A stretch of 64,000 bases of DNA. It comes from Linnemannia elongata (lineage: Eukaryota; Mortierellomycota; Mortierellomycetes; Mortierellales; Mortierellaceae). The position numbers were made by a program, and so were the translations under genes. The first letter of the stretch is position 1. Each line of letters opens with the position of its first letter. Of this stretch, positions 24,601-35,773 are shown piece by piece. Where the stretch lies: contig JAXBDG010000012.1 in assembly GCA_036320915.1 (NCBI GenBank), forward strand, positions 434,001-498,000. The letters are read 5' to 3'. The notes under the pieces are model-generated. The model ran no database searches. It saw only the letters and a program-made list of their open reading frames with translations, and was not told the DNA's origin.

Positions 24601-25981
24601 GTTGAGCAGAGACCTGTGGGTTGCTCAGGCCGATGCGTCCATCATCGCCACTGCCTCCATGATGAGATGACCGTGAATTGGTCCAAGATGTGAAAGACGT
24701 CGATCCATGTTTTGTTGCGCTTTCCACGGGGTGGTGATAGTGGAGTGTCGATGACTGGTTATGAGATGAGTATGGGATGATGGGAGATGAGTTGGACAAG
24801 GTTGACGGAAAGCTTGGAGAGGACTGGTGGAGTTGTTGTGTCGATGATGCCGTCTTGCGAGAAGGATGGGTAGGTCGTCGAAGATGAGTTTCATTACTGT
24901 GATTCTGATGGTGCTGAGGATGCGGATGCCTTTGTTCCAGCTGCTGTTGTTGGATTGAATGATGCTGATGATGAGAAATGCGTGAATGTAGAGGCAATGA
25001 AGATGATGTATTTGGTTGGGAGGGTGTTGGGTCAGACAAGCCGATCGGGCCGGGATATGCAGGCATGGCTCCAGCGAGAGGAAGGGCGGAGGTTGGGGGA
25101 AAAGAGGCGATGGAGCAAGAGCCAACAGTAGCGACAGAAGGTGTCTGAAGGGAAAATGCCGAAGGTGAGAGTGGTTGGACAGAAGACGACGAAAACGATG
25201 GCGATGGGAAGGTTGGTGACCCAAGATGTGACCTGAAAAAGATGGTGTTGTTACAGTTCATGAGGGTGTTGCTGCTATTGCTTCTGTGTTGAAGGCAGGG
25301 ATCATTAGGATCAGAGTCGGATATATGCGGCAGCTGTTGCCTATGATACGTAAAGAATATTGGTCCATTATTGTTGCCTTTGTTATCATCATTGTTGATG
25401 TCGTGCTGATATGAATCCTGCGTCGGCTCCAGAATGGCGTGGGTGTCATTATTATCGAGTGAAACGAGATCCTGGACATCTCCTACAAAAGAAGAGGCTG
25501 ACTCCGTTGCTGGGCAAGGATCAATAGGCTGAGCTAGCATTCCTCTGGATAGCCCTTCATCTCCTGTGCTTTGACCCGTAGCGCCTAAAAGAAGCAATGG
25601 TTAAAGAGGAAGGAGAGAATGGATGGACGCACGGACGAAAGCATTAGACCATATTCTGTAGTTTATCCTTCGTAGGAACAACTACAATTTAAAAGAGCCC
25701 ATACGAGCTCAAAGAGATAAATAAAAAGGAGGTGCAGAGGGTTCACAAAAAAGAGGACGAAGGGATTGACAAGGTACACGTCGAATGGTGGCCCCACCCA
25801 ACTGTCTTCAGTACATAAAAAAATGGTAGGTACCTTCAAAGGTTTGAAGGCGATGCCCCTGGCGTGGGTCCGGACTGGTATACTCTGATTGGCGAAGACG
25901 CGTTTGTTCCTCCTGAACTGAGACATTATCCGCTTCATCACTGACACGGCTGACTCGATCACCCCCAAATGAAAAAGACAT
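21179..25981 (-). CDS. ThrE/Prm10-type (DUF1212/DUF3815) membrane protein, long N-terminus
   Basis: Five exons on the minus strand, from 5': 25834-25981, 24070-25584, 21670-23970, 21319-21504, 21179-21213, encoding about 1394 residues. The C-terminal 400 or so residues form the ThrE fold. A soluble segment with SLIRYGAPSHRIELAMEAMC and SFAFLPGLMMISFGD precedes about ten hydrophobic helices containing LLPGLSLTTAIMELSS and LLIVPGGMGVRSS. The protein ends YPLGKKRNALLTF after the last tiny exon, which fits family members. Bacterial ThrE exports threonine/serine; yeast Prm10 is the pheromone-regulated fungal relative. The first 800 or so residues are S/P/H/Q-rich and disordered, much longer than usual. 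The start ATG at 25981 was chosen because the in-frame upstream codon is only a TTG. Intron 21505-21669 carries a (TG)25 repeat that would otherwise be read as His-Thr. Confidence 0.88.
21611..21660. repeat. (TG)n microsatellite in an intron
   Basis: About 25 TG dinucleotides inside the 165-nt intron of the ThrE-type gene, close to the donor on the coding (minus) strand. Confidence 0.95.
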
Positions 25982-26551
25982 CCCGTTTCCGATATGTATA
26001 TTGTCGATACACTCAGGCGATCGTGTCAAGAAAGTTCAAGAAAGAAAGGAGATGGAGAAGGAGGGGAAGAGGAGAACGGGTTTGGGGAATTATAGAGGAG
26101 ATAAAGGGTAGAAGTTAAGGACAAAAGGGGAGTGTGTGTGAGAAAGGGGAGAAAACAGAAAGACATCAAAAGCAGCACAGGAACAACTCTCCACCAGCGC
26201 CTCACTTTCAAATGCCCACCACGACATGACGAAGAGATAGTAATTGTTGAGAGAGGGAAAGTATCGTTACAAGGATTCTATAACTGCGTGGAAGAAGTGA
26301 TGGCGTGTATTTGCAACAAGATCATGCCAGCTCAGGATCGAATGCCAAAAGGCGCAGCTGTTGTTTATCCTTACTTTCAATGAAGATTCCATACTCAATC
26401 CTAACCCTCATCCTATACATCCTTGATGCGATAACTGTCCCAATAACATCCCATTTCTTTTCAGCAAAAGTAATGAACTGGAGGGTACGGTGAGAAGTAA
26501 ACGTTAATTTTATTTTATATACAACGAGTCATCGTTCAGTCCTGACTCTGC
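25982..26551. other. Intergenic region, no gene seen
   Basis: Promoter and 5' UTR of the ThrE-type gene and 3' flank of the CWC21-like gene, both on the minus strand. Purine-rich on the plus strand near 26040-26160. Small ORFs here have no support. Confidence 0.55.
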
Positions 26552-27938
26552 TCAGGGCGATCGAGATCTAGAGGGAGAGCGAGAGACCGAGCGAGGAGAG
26601 CGGGAGTTGGAGAGAGAGCGTGACCGAGAACGAGACTGGGAAGGAGATCTGGAGCGCGCCTTCTTGGCGACGGTTTCGCCTTGGGCGTTACGACGGGGAA
26701 CAGGCGAGCGGGATCGAGAGAGCAAACGCTCCCGACTTGCGACTGTCTCCTTCTGGACCTTGCGACGGACAGGAGACCTGGAGCGGGAGAAGAGACGTTC
26801 TCGTCTGACGACTGGTGTGTCCTTTTGAACTTTGCGACGGTACACAGGCGATCTGGAGCGAGAGAAGAAACGACCCCGTTTGGTGGCTGGCTCTTTTTCA
26901 GGTTTGCGGCTAGCAGCAGGCGACCTGGAACGAGAACGCGAAACCTCCCGTTTGCTCACTGGTTCCAGCTGATGCCTGGTTACAGGGGATCTTGAGCGAG
27001 AGGTAGTGCGGTCTTGCTTGATAGTCGACTCCATTCGGGTTGAGCGAGAAGCCGCCGCAGGAGACCTAGGAGGGGACCTCGAGGGCGAACGTGTAGTCGT
27101 CTTGGATTGCTTTGCTGGAGGGGAGCGGGAGCGGGAGCTTGTGTACGATCGGCGCCTCCTGGCGGATTTGGGAGAGGGTGAGCGAGAACGGGATCTCGAG
27201 CGGGAAGGGGATGCTGATGACGCTGAGCGGGAGCGAGAAGACGAAGGGGATCTTGAGGAGGCAGAAGAGGAGGAGTAGTGGCGTCTCTTGGGCGTGGGCG
27301 AGCGTCCACGGGAGCGGCGACCCTTTGAGTCCGAGTCCTTGTCCTTAGAGGAGTCTCTGGATCGCTTTGATGACGACGCTGCTGTGTCGGCTGCTGCCCT
27401 TGCTGCCTGCTGCTGCTCTGCCCTTGCCTTTGCCGCAGCCACCATGGCCGCTTCCCGTTCTGCGGCCTGGGTTGCGGCCAATGCTGCCGCGGCAGTTGCC
27501 CTCTGCAAGAGTCCTGTCAATTTCTCCCTCAGTGCATCGACTTGCTTTTCAATTTCAGCCTCTTCCAGTCTATTGTAAAAAGATTTTAAGTCCATATGTT
27601 GGTTAGATGAAGAAAATAACAACAAGGCAAAAGGAAAAGAGCGAGCAAGATGATGACGATGACTAGTGTGGATTGCAAAAAAAACCCAAAATATATAAAA
27701 GTATTTACCCTTCGTCCTCGAGTTCATCCTGGAGGGTGGCGCACTTGATCTCGATGGAGCGCTTTTGTTCGTGGAGAACGAGTTCAGCGTTTGGTTTGCG
27801 GAGCTTGGGTTCGTCGTCGTAGGGATCCGTTGGCTTGAAGTCTCGCTGCCTGTACTTCAGGGTGCTGAGGTTACGGACAACGTATCCGTTTGTGCCTGAT
27901 CCACGGGCTGTGCTGAGTCCGATTCCGTTGTATGACAT
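26552..27938 (-). CDS. CWC21: CWC21/SRRM2-like spliceosomal SR-rich protein
   Basis: Two exons on the minus strand (27709-27938 and 26552-27569) encode about 415 residues. The N-terminus MSYNGIGLSTARGSGTNGYV is the conserved start of the Cwc21/SRRM2 family, and a cwf21-type helix follows across the splice junction (EDEG, then LEEAEIEKQVDALREKL). Next comes an Ala/Gln-rich coiled segment and about 280 residues of RS/SP dipeptides with repeated blocks such as RLLSRSRSPVPRR. Known role: Cwc21 binds Prp8/Snu114 and supports the catalytic spliceosome in the nucleus; the RS tail recalls human SRRM2, which yeast Cwc21 lacks. It lies head-to-head with ATP3. Confidence 0.92.
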
Positions 27939-28315
27939 TGCGAGTGTTGTTACTGTTTGAAATAAGGAGGATCTGTGTATATATCCTTGGAGGAGAAGGA
28001 TGATACGTTTGGATGATTGTTTTTTTATGTGGATGACTGAAGAAAGAGAGATCAGCAGCGGAAAAGGAGGAGGAGGAGAAGGATTAAGAAGAATTGCGTG
28101 AGGAGTAAGAAAAAAAAAATAACAGGTGCCCATAGCAGCATTTGCGATCGAATCCACCTTCCGTGACACTTTCATCTCTCTCTCACTTGGAGAGGGAGGG
28201 GAGAGAGATCCGATCGTCCATCAGTTGCTTTAGCATCCATCCATTCCTCTTCACTCCCTCCACTCTCTCCTCTCTCTCTCTCTCTCTCCCCTCTCTTCTC
28301 CACCCTCCTGCTGCC
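27939..28315. promoter_or_regulatory. Divergent promoter region between CWC21-like gene and ATP3
   Basis: 377 bp separate the two start codons, which point away from each other. The ATP3 side has a CT-rich leader (28255-28305). A shared promoter is inferred from spacing alone; no specific factor site was recognised. Confidence 0.55.
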
Positions 28316-30152
28316 ATGTTCGCCTCCCGTGCCCAACCTGTCGCTCAGACACTCAGGTACTGACTGCCTGCCGACACTTCCTCTATTCCGACGACACATA
28401 CTCCCGACCCACACAGAACAGATCTACCCAGGCAGACAGACGGACACACACACCTTGCCTCACCCTCTCTTCTCCCAATAACAGACCATGCACACACACA
28501 CACACGCATATGCCTACATTCACTTGCACATACATACCTCCACACACACACACACACACACTTGCAACCTTCGTCTCCTGCAACAACAACAGTAACAAAC
28601 CATCAACCTATGGTTTGAATGTCATATATCCTCCTTCCATTCAACTCAGAATGCGTACTGCAAAAGTCTCTCGCGCTTACCGACAAGCAACCCTCAGACC
28701 TCGATCGACACGCTTCCAACTAACACTCGCCTCTTCTATAACAACAACCTTCGGCACGTTTAAAAAAGTCTAGTAACTTTTAACTCACCTAAAACTCCCC
28801 TTTTGTCCAATCTTAATAGTGCCGGTATCCAAACCCGTAACATGGGTACCCTCAGAGAGAGTAAGCACCTTTCTATACAAATTTATGCACGGTTCCTGGA
28901 TCGGATCGTCATCAGAAGAGGAACAAAACGTGTTGACAATCCTATGTCTTTTCTCTCTGTATTTCAACCTAATAGTCCAGTTGCGCCTGAACGCCATCAA
29001 GAACATTGGAAAGATCACAAAGTCGATGAAGATGATTGCCTCGACCAAGGTCTCCAAGGCTCAGCGTGCTATGGAGTCTGCCCGTACCTATGGTGCCGCC
29101 TCTGCCCGTACGTTTTTTTTTTCCTCTCTTCCTTTTTTTGGCCCTGAGTTATAGTCTTTATCAGGATATTGTTTCCAGGAATGATTGATACTGCCACACA
29201 AAGAAACAAATCATGGACAGGTGCCGAGGAGTCGACCGACACGAGAGGGAGGATTCATATTCGACATTGACGCGATATTGGCTGGATTCCCTTTTTTTTA
29301 TTGACGGAATGGAATAGGCATTTACAAGAACGCCAACACCACCCCTCTCGAGAACGAGGACAAGGTTTACATCGTCTCTTCCTCTGACCGTGGTCTTTGC
29401 GGTGGTATCCACTCCTCGGTTGCCAAGGCCACCCGCCGCTTGATTGCCCAGGACGGCACTTCGTCCGGCATCGTTGTCCTGGGTGACAAGGCCAAGAACC
29501 AGATGTCCCGTACCCACCGTGGTGACATCCAGATGTCCTTCAACCAGATCGGAAAGGCCATCCCCACCTTCGCTGAGGCCTGCGCTGCTGCCGACACCAT
29601 CAAGACCTCCGGCCTCAAGTTCGACACTGCAACCATCATCTACAACGAGTTCACCTCTGCCATCGCCTACGAGGCTACCCCCATCAACGTCTACTCTTCC
29701 GAGGCTTTGAAGGCTGCCGGTACGTCCTTTCTCCCTTTCTTTTGTATTGCTTCCTTTTCCTTTGTGATTCTCTTTCTTTTTCTCTATTTCCTTGTCTTTA
29801 TCTTTCTTTTTCATTCTTCTCATTCCTCTTCGTATTCCCCTTCCTCTTTCTCTAACATGTATCCACCTCTTCATTCAATTCACGTCTACTCATAATAGAT
29901 GCCTTTGCTGCCTATGAGATCGATGATGATTTTTTGGAGAACTACCACGAGTTCTTGTTCGCCAACAACATCTACTGGGGTCTTGTCGAGGGTCACGCCT
30001 CGGAGATGTCTGCCAAGCGCACTGCTATGGAGAACGCCACCAAGAACGCTGGAGAGATGGTCGACCGCTTGACCATGACCTACAACCGTTCTCGTCAGGC
30101 CGCCATCACCTCCGAGTTGGTTGATATTATTACTGGTGCTTCTGCTTTGTAA
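28316..30152 (+). CDS. ATP3: Mitochondrial F1 ATP synthase gamma subunit
   Basis: Five exons (28316-28356, 28820-28860, 28976-29107, 29318-29719, 29899-30152) encode 289 residues, the usual length. The N-terminus [14 protein letters not shown], rich in Arg and Ser without acids, is a likely mitochondrial presequence. The N-terminal helix of the rotor shaft, [20 protein letters not shown], is diagnostic. Further landmarks are [16 protein letters not shown] and the C-terminal helix [18 protein letters not shown]. The subunit turns inside the alpha3beta3 hexamer and couples proton flow to ATP synthesis at the inner membrane. Coding sequence from 29318 is strongly C-biased at third positions compared with neighbours, as expected of a highly expressed gene. 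The first intron (463 bp) is the longest and holds (CA)n repeats. Confidence 0.97.
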
Positions 30153-30507
30153 AAGAAACGACAGTGCGAACTATCACACATGTTTTCTCTTCACGCTACC
30201 AAGTTCTTTTTTCTCACAATACTTCTCCACGATAACAACAACGACAATCTTCATCACACTTTTTTTACGCACACTATAAATTAGAGGGATTCCTTATCCC
30301 TATCCTCATCTCCTCTCTTCCCTGCCAGTAAAATAAACCCCAATATGTCTTTTTGGTTCCCAAGGTTTAAGTAGTTTTTATATTCAAACACGAATTATTA
30401 AGCGATGTATATAGGGTTTGTGTGAGTGTGAGTGTGAGTGTGAGTGTGAGTGTGAGTGTGAGTGTGAATGGAATAGAGGTGGGCTGGGCATATTGTTGTT
30501 GCGCTAC
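30153..30507. other. Tail-to-tail gap with GTGTGA repeat
   Basis: 3' flanks of ATP3 (plus) and the UPF0739-like gene (minus). It contains a hexanucleotide GTGTGA-type tandem repeat at about 30421-30468 and no coding frame. Confidence 0.7.
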
Positions 30508-33017
30508 TTACATAGCAACGACGGGAAGGACGACATTCTGTTGGCCGACCTGCCAACCTTTCCAGATGGTCTGTTTCAAGAACCGACTATGTAACTGAGT
30601 CAAGAATGACCTGCCTGCCGCACAGATGTCTGGGTTGCTGAAGGGCAGAGGGCGGTCCTGATCGAACGACTCTGAGCTGGGTAGTCGTGGCGAGAGTTCA
30701 CTGTTACCATTCTCAAAAGGAATCGATCGGACGGTCTTCTTTTCACTCTCATCAGACGCCGTAAAGTCGTATTCACCCCGTTCGACAGCTGGAGAGAGTG
30801 GAGAAGATGGCGAAGGCGTGTTGTGATCTTTGCATCTCTCAGCGAGCTCGGACGGGTAAGAGAAACTCAGTAAACAATGCTCCTGCAGGCCCTCGATCTC
30901 GACGTTGGGTTCCAGGTGGACTCGTGTGACAACAAGTACCTGGTTCGCAAGGGCATTACGGCCGTTATCCTGCTCGTCGTCTTCTTCGTCTTCGTTGTAG
31001 TGGCTCGGAGATGTCGAGTTCGAATCCGCGCTGCCACTGCTGTAACGGCGACCATGCCCTGGCAACACATAGTTAATTGGATAGCTTAGCAGCCATCCTG
31101 TCAAGGTCACCAATGACAGACGATCAGGTACAGTTAGAGGTTGATAGCAGTACTCGGCTTGATCCCAGTTTTGTATCCGATGCTGGACATCGACCAGGAG
31201 AATGTTGCGGATGTAATCCTCAAGAGCCTTGTATCGATTGGCAGGCATCTATGTATTACGATGATGCATGCGAATGTTAAGAACACGAATGCTTGACCTT
31301 GACAGCATTTGTCAGCAAAAGAAAGACAGCGATGTTGGTGCGCAGTGTAAGGAGAGCAAAGCAAGCAAACAGAAAAAATTGTGCTACTACACATGTTGGA
31401 ATTGTACTCATGGCAGAAAGAAGAAAAAAAAAATGAAAAGAAAGAAACATACGATTTCAGGCTGCGCAAGATGGTAGTCGACATTAACAAAGACGCGCTG
31501 CAGACCATGAGAGGAGCCTGAGAGGTAATCGTGGATGTCTTGAAGGAGCAGTTGACGGTGGATGATAAAGACATGGTCTTCACCGATGACTAGCAGGTCA
31601 AGGTGGTTGTATCTTGCAGACTATATTTGTTTGAAGGGTAGTTGATAAATGAGAGTACGATTGTTAAGTATTTGTTGATGCGTAAAGGTGTTTTAAAACG
31701 CGAAAGATTTGAGTTTGAACAGTGTGAGAAAGAAGGCGCATGGAGGAAGAAGGTTTTCATGCTTTTTTTTTCTTCTCAACAAACTTGAACGAAAAAAAGA
31801 AAAACAGTGGGAACTGGGTTGGAAGCGATGATAAGAAGTTTTCGTACGAAAAGAGGAAAGTGAACTTACATGATGGAACATGGACTGGATTCTATCGACA
31901 TCGTTCTCGTTGAGGAACAATTGGTCTACCAACGACGCCGACCTACGTTTAGTACACAACCAATAATTGGGACAAGAGAAAACGTTTGATTAATCGGCCT
32001 GGTCCTCCGTCTATATTTTTTTTGGGCTTGTTTGTTTTGACATGGGTCTGGGGTGGTATGTTTATATGAATGCCAATGGGTTATGAGCGAGTTAGTGAGC
32101 GAAGAACAACACAATTGAAAAAAAAAAAGATGGGAGTCTCAACCGTCCAATTATTAAGACATGTGCGAAAACCAACAGCGGCCGTCTAGTTGTCTTGTTG
32201 ACGTCTGTAAGAACAACCGATTTTCATTTTCATGGGAGTTGTTAAAAAAAAAAATAAAAAAAAAAAAAAAAAAAAAAATAAAAAAAATAAAATAAAAAAA
32301 ATAAAATAAAAAAAATAAAAAAAAAATAAGAAAAGAAAAAAAGGGGGACCTGCGACTGAGACCCAGGGGTAGGGTTAATTGTATCTGGAATAGAGTGATA
32401 GAAGAAGGCCAAAGGGAATGGGGGAATACGAGCGTGGGAGAGAGAGAGAGATTTCTGTACATGAGGGCATGAAGGGAAAAAGGACATATGTGTGTCCATG
32501 TAGGCGTAGACCCCGGAGGATTGAATTTGTCATCGCCCTGACACGGGAGTCATTCTCCGATAAGAAAAACGATTGTTTGTCATATAACTGGCGTCAACTC
32601 AGGACGAGTTGCATACAGGATCTCCAACGGACAACAACAATAGTACAGTACAACAGTAGGAAGGCAACCGTACCTGAGCCCAGCGGCAATACAGAGGATG
32701 TCTAAGTGGTGTAGAGAAGACGGAATAAGAGATTGTCGATGAGTGGAAGGACCCTTGTTTTGACAGGTTTGATTGGCATCCATGACGGACCGATTTTGTG
32801 TAGAGATTGTTTAGTCCTTTTTTATCTGGACTATCCAGACAACAACACCAACAACAAAAAAAGAACGGGTAACAGGGTGGACGCAGGGTACACAGGGAGA
32901 ACACAGGGGAATACAAGAGGTACATGATGGAACACAGTAAAGGAACGAAACACAAATAACGAACAGCAAAGGAGCAAGCATGCTGTTTTGCTTTGTTCTC
33001 TCATTCTCTCTCTCTCG

Positions 33018-33052
<35 letters not shown>

Positions 33053-33310
33053 TCCCTCTCGGATGTTTTGAAGAGAGGCAATCATCCATGTCCGTTTGTA
33101 TTATTGCCCTGAAACACACAGAGGTTGAAATGAAATGAGGATGAAAAAAGAGGTATTATGGATAATGTTTGTGGGAGAATAAAAGTAGGTATAATAATAA
33201 TTATTATTATTTTTACCGTTGGCAAGGGAGATTTGAGCAGCGTGGTTTATCCGCTTCTTCAGGACGGTGCGAACGATGCCGAGGGCATCCTCAAAGTAGG
33301 ATTTGTCCAT
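30508..33310 (-). CDS. UPF0739/C1orf74-like (DUF4504) protein, tentative
   Basis: Five exons on the minus strand, from 5': 33217-33310, 32674-32701 (28 nt only), 31870-31942, 31453-31620, 30508-31248, encoding about 367 residues with phases matching at each join. Landmarks are ILCIAAGLR, HLDLLVIGEDHVFIIHRQ, SLVTLTGWLLSYPINYVL, LLSFSYPSELAE and a C-terminus ending VVLPVVAM. The order and spacing resemble the metazoan UPF0739 (C1orf74) family, whose function is unknown. An acidic Ser-rich insert (around YNEDEEDDEQDNG) and a second disordered loop enlarge it over the roughly 270-residue animal protein. Family membership is from pattern memory and should be treated as likely, not certain. Introns 1 and 2 (515 and 731 bp) hold CA, CT and A-rich repeats. 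Confidence 0.65.
32243..32340. repeat. A-rich tract (A)n with T interruptions
   Basis: About 100 bases of A runs broken by single T residues, lying within intron 2 of the UPF0739-like gene. Read on the minus strand it gives a meaningless poly-Phe frame. Confidence 0.9.
33003..33053. repeat. Compound (CT)n(CA)n microsatellite
   Basis: CT units followed directly by CA units, in intron 1 of the UPF0739-like gene. Confidence 0.85.
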
Positions 33311-33546
33311 TTCGTAAGGTTGTTGTTGGCTTGTTGGATAGTTGGTCTGTTGTTGATTGTTGTTTGCTGTTGGTTAACGGTTGCTGGTTGTAGGATATAG
33401 GGTTGTTAGGTGGTGCGCGTTGAATGTGTATATGTGGTATCAGTAGGTGTTGTTGTTGAGATCGGGTAGACGAGACTGAGAGTGAGCAATTGAGTGGGCG
33501 GGCGAGTGGGAGCGTCGTGATGAAGAGTATACAATGGAGAAGGAGG

Positions 33547-33579
<33 letters not shown>

Positions 33580-33846
33580 AGAAGAAGAAGAAGGAAGGAT
33601 AGAGGGAACAATGACGAGACAAAGAGTTGTGTGTGTATGTGTGGAGTTAAAAAAGATAAAGAATAAAAAAAAAGAAGAGGCGAATTTATATTTTTTTTTC
33701 TTTGAGTGACAGTGGGAGTGATTGAGAGTGGCTTACTCTCTTTCTCTCTCACTTCTTTTTCTCTCTCGTCAAATTACAATTGCTGCCTGAGCGTGTTTGT
33801 TGAGAATGTTTAGAAGCCTATTCAATGGTGTCACCAAGCTCATTAC

Positions 33847-33900
<54 letters not shown>

Positions 33901-34600
33901 TAATATCATAAACGACGCGCAATTAAGAGTTCCCTTCTTTATTCCGGAGACCGATCTCTGCTCTCCTCCTTCTCTTCTTCTATTCTTCTTTCCCTTTTTG
34001 TCTCATCCATGCAGGAAAATATAGCGCGAGCGATAAGCCTGCTATGTGCAGCCATCTATAACCATGGCAAAGACTCGACCCGAGTCGAATAGACAGCCTC
34101 TCGGTATATGAGCATCAAAGGACGAAAATAAAAAAAGGAGGATAACAAAGAAAAGACCTGTGGTCTTTTGGTCAATTGCCCCAACAACAAGTCAAGCTTA
34201 TTCCTTGCTCACATCGCGTCCAAAGTAGTTGGGGAGCTACGCCTGTAGATCGCGGGGCTGTGGGACTGTGTGGTCACTGACTCTCTTGTGCTTTCAGCCC
34301 ATGCATCCATGCACGCCCTCAACTCTCCGCTCCTGAAACGGGCTGAAGCTACAAAAGAAAAGGTAATGAATAGGAAAACAGGCCAAGCAACCAGGCTGTG
34401 TTTGTTGTTGCGCCTCCTTCTTGCTCAAATCTCACATAACAATTGCCGTCGTCACCTGACTTTCACTTCTTTTTTGTTGTCCCTTGAGCCAGCCAGCCAG
34501 CCAGCCAGCCAGCTCCGCCCGTCCCCTTTGTTGAAAGAAGGAATTCCAGTCATCCGTTCTCCATCACAACAACAAACAAACAAACCAAAAAACCAAATCA
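33311..34600. other. Divergent intergenic region between UPF0739-like and EFM4 genes
   Basis: 1.29 kb with no supported gene. It holds a GAA/AAG tract (33541-33593), a (CT)n run (33851-33896) and a short (AGCC)n run near 34488-34510. Both neighbouring start codons face outward, so it carries both promoters. No specific control site was recognised. Confidence 0.6.
33851..33896. repeat. (CT)n microsatellite
   Basis: About 23 CT dinucleotides in the divergent intergenic region. Confidence 0.95.
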
Positions 34601-35773
34601 ATGTCGGACGAGGCTGCCATCCCCCAACCAGACTTCAAGCCCTCAAAGCTCGGTACAAAGGACTAGTACGGGTGCATTATTGTTTTTGTACTTTTGTTAA
34701 TAGTAGGAGAGAGCACGCAACGAGAGCACAGGAACTAACAGTCGTCTCATTCCTAAAAAAAAACGCAATTCAATAGCTGGGACAAGGTCTATAATCGTGA
34801 GGTGATCAACTTCAAGGACCATGGAGACATTGGAGAGATCTGGTAAACCTGCAACTCCTACATATTTATTTATTTTTTTGGAGTATTCCCAGAGAAGAGC
34901 TAATTGATCCTATCCGAACCTTTAAATGCTCAACGACCTCTTGTTTTCATTAATGATAGGTTTGGCGAGGACAGTGCGGTGAAAATGGTCGATTGGGTCG
35001 AGGAGCACTACGAGGACGAGAAGGAGACGTGCGCCATTCTCGACTTGGGCTGCGGGAACGGACATTTGCTTCTGGACCTGGCTGAGCTTGGATTCGGGGA
35101 CTTGACCGGAATCGACTACTCGCCCGCAGCCATCGAGCTTGCCAAAGCCGTGGCTGAGGATAAGGAGGTTGACCACATCATCAAGTACGAGGCCGTCGAT
35201 TTTTTGGCAGAGAAGGAGACTCTGGAATGGTGCGCACAACAAGCAACCCCTGGTTCTGACAGTCATGGTGAGCCCAAGAAGTTCAAGGTGATGCTGGACA
35301 AAGGCACCTATGACGCCATCAGTCTGCACCAAAAGAACAAAGCCGATGCTGTTGCTGCAGCTGCAGCAGCTAATGCCGATGCGGATAGTGGGGAGAGGGA
35401 GGTTGAAGAGTCTGTCGCCAAGGACAACATTGTGCTTGCTGAGAATGACGATAATATGGAGGAGTTGGCTGACCGGTACCCCAAGCGAGTTGCGTCGATG
35501 ATGCGCGACGATGGGCGTCTACTGATCACCTCCTGCAACTGGACTCAGCCCGAGTTGATCCAGCGTTTCTCCCAATGTAAGTTGGTTGTTTTTGTTATTT
35601 ATCTTGTTTTCTATTTGTAAAAGAGAGCATTGGTCCTGTCTTTGCTCACTGCTGTTTTTATTCTTTTCTCGTCTTTAGACTTTGAATATGATTCTCATCT
35701 CAAGTACCCGACGTTTACCTTTGGCGGAGTGAAAGGACAGACGATATCAAGTGTAGTTTTCAGGAAGAAATAA
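34601..35773 (+). CDS. EFM4: EFM4/METTL10-type eEF1A lysine methyltransferase
   Basis: Four exons (34601-34665, 34777-34842, 34960-35576, 35679-35773) encode 280 residues. The N-terminus MSDEAAIPQPDFKPSKLGTK continues across the first splice as DYWDKVYNREVINFKDHGD and GEIWFGED, the hallmark of this family. Motif I LDLGCGNGHLL is the S-adenosylmethionine-binding glycine loop, and DLTGIDYSPAAIELAK and LDKGTYDAISLH are the following class-I methyltransferase motifs. The C-terminus FGGVKGQTISSVVFRK closes the sheet. Known role: methylation of a lysine of translation elongation factor 1A in the cytosol. An insert of about 40 Ala/Glu/Asp-rich residues (ADAVAAAAAANADAD onward) sits after the LDKGTYD motif and is unusual. 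The donor at 34665 was chosen over the earlier GT at 34653 because only it keeps the family sequence. Confidence 0.92.

Noticed and set aside
32154..32462. Poly-Phe minus-strand ORF, and a possible exon TSTRQLDGRCW
   Set aside because: Lies in intron 2 of the UPF0739-like gene. Using that piece as an exon gives a stop in the required phase, whereas direct joining of exons 2 and 3 is in phase.
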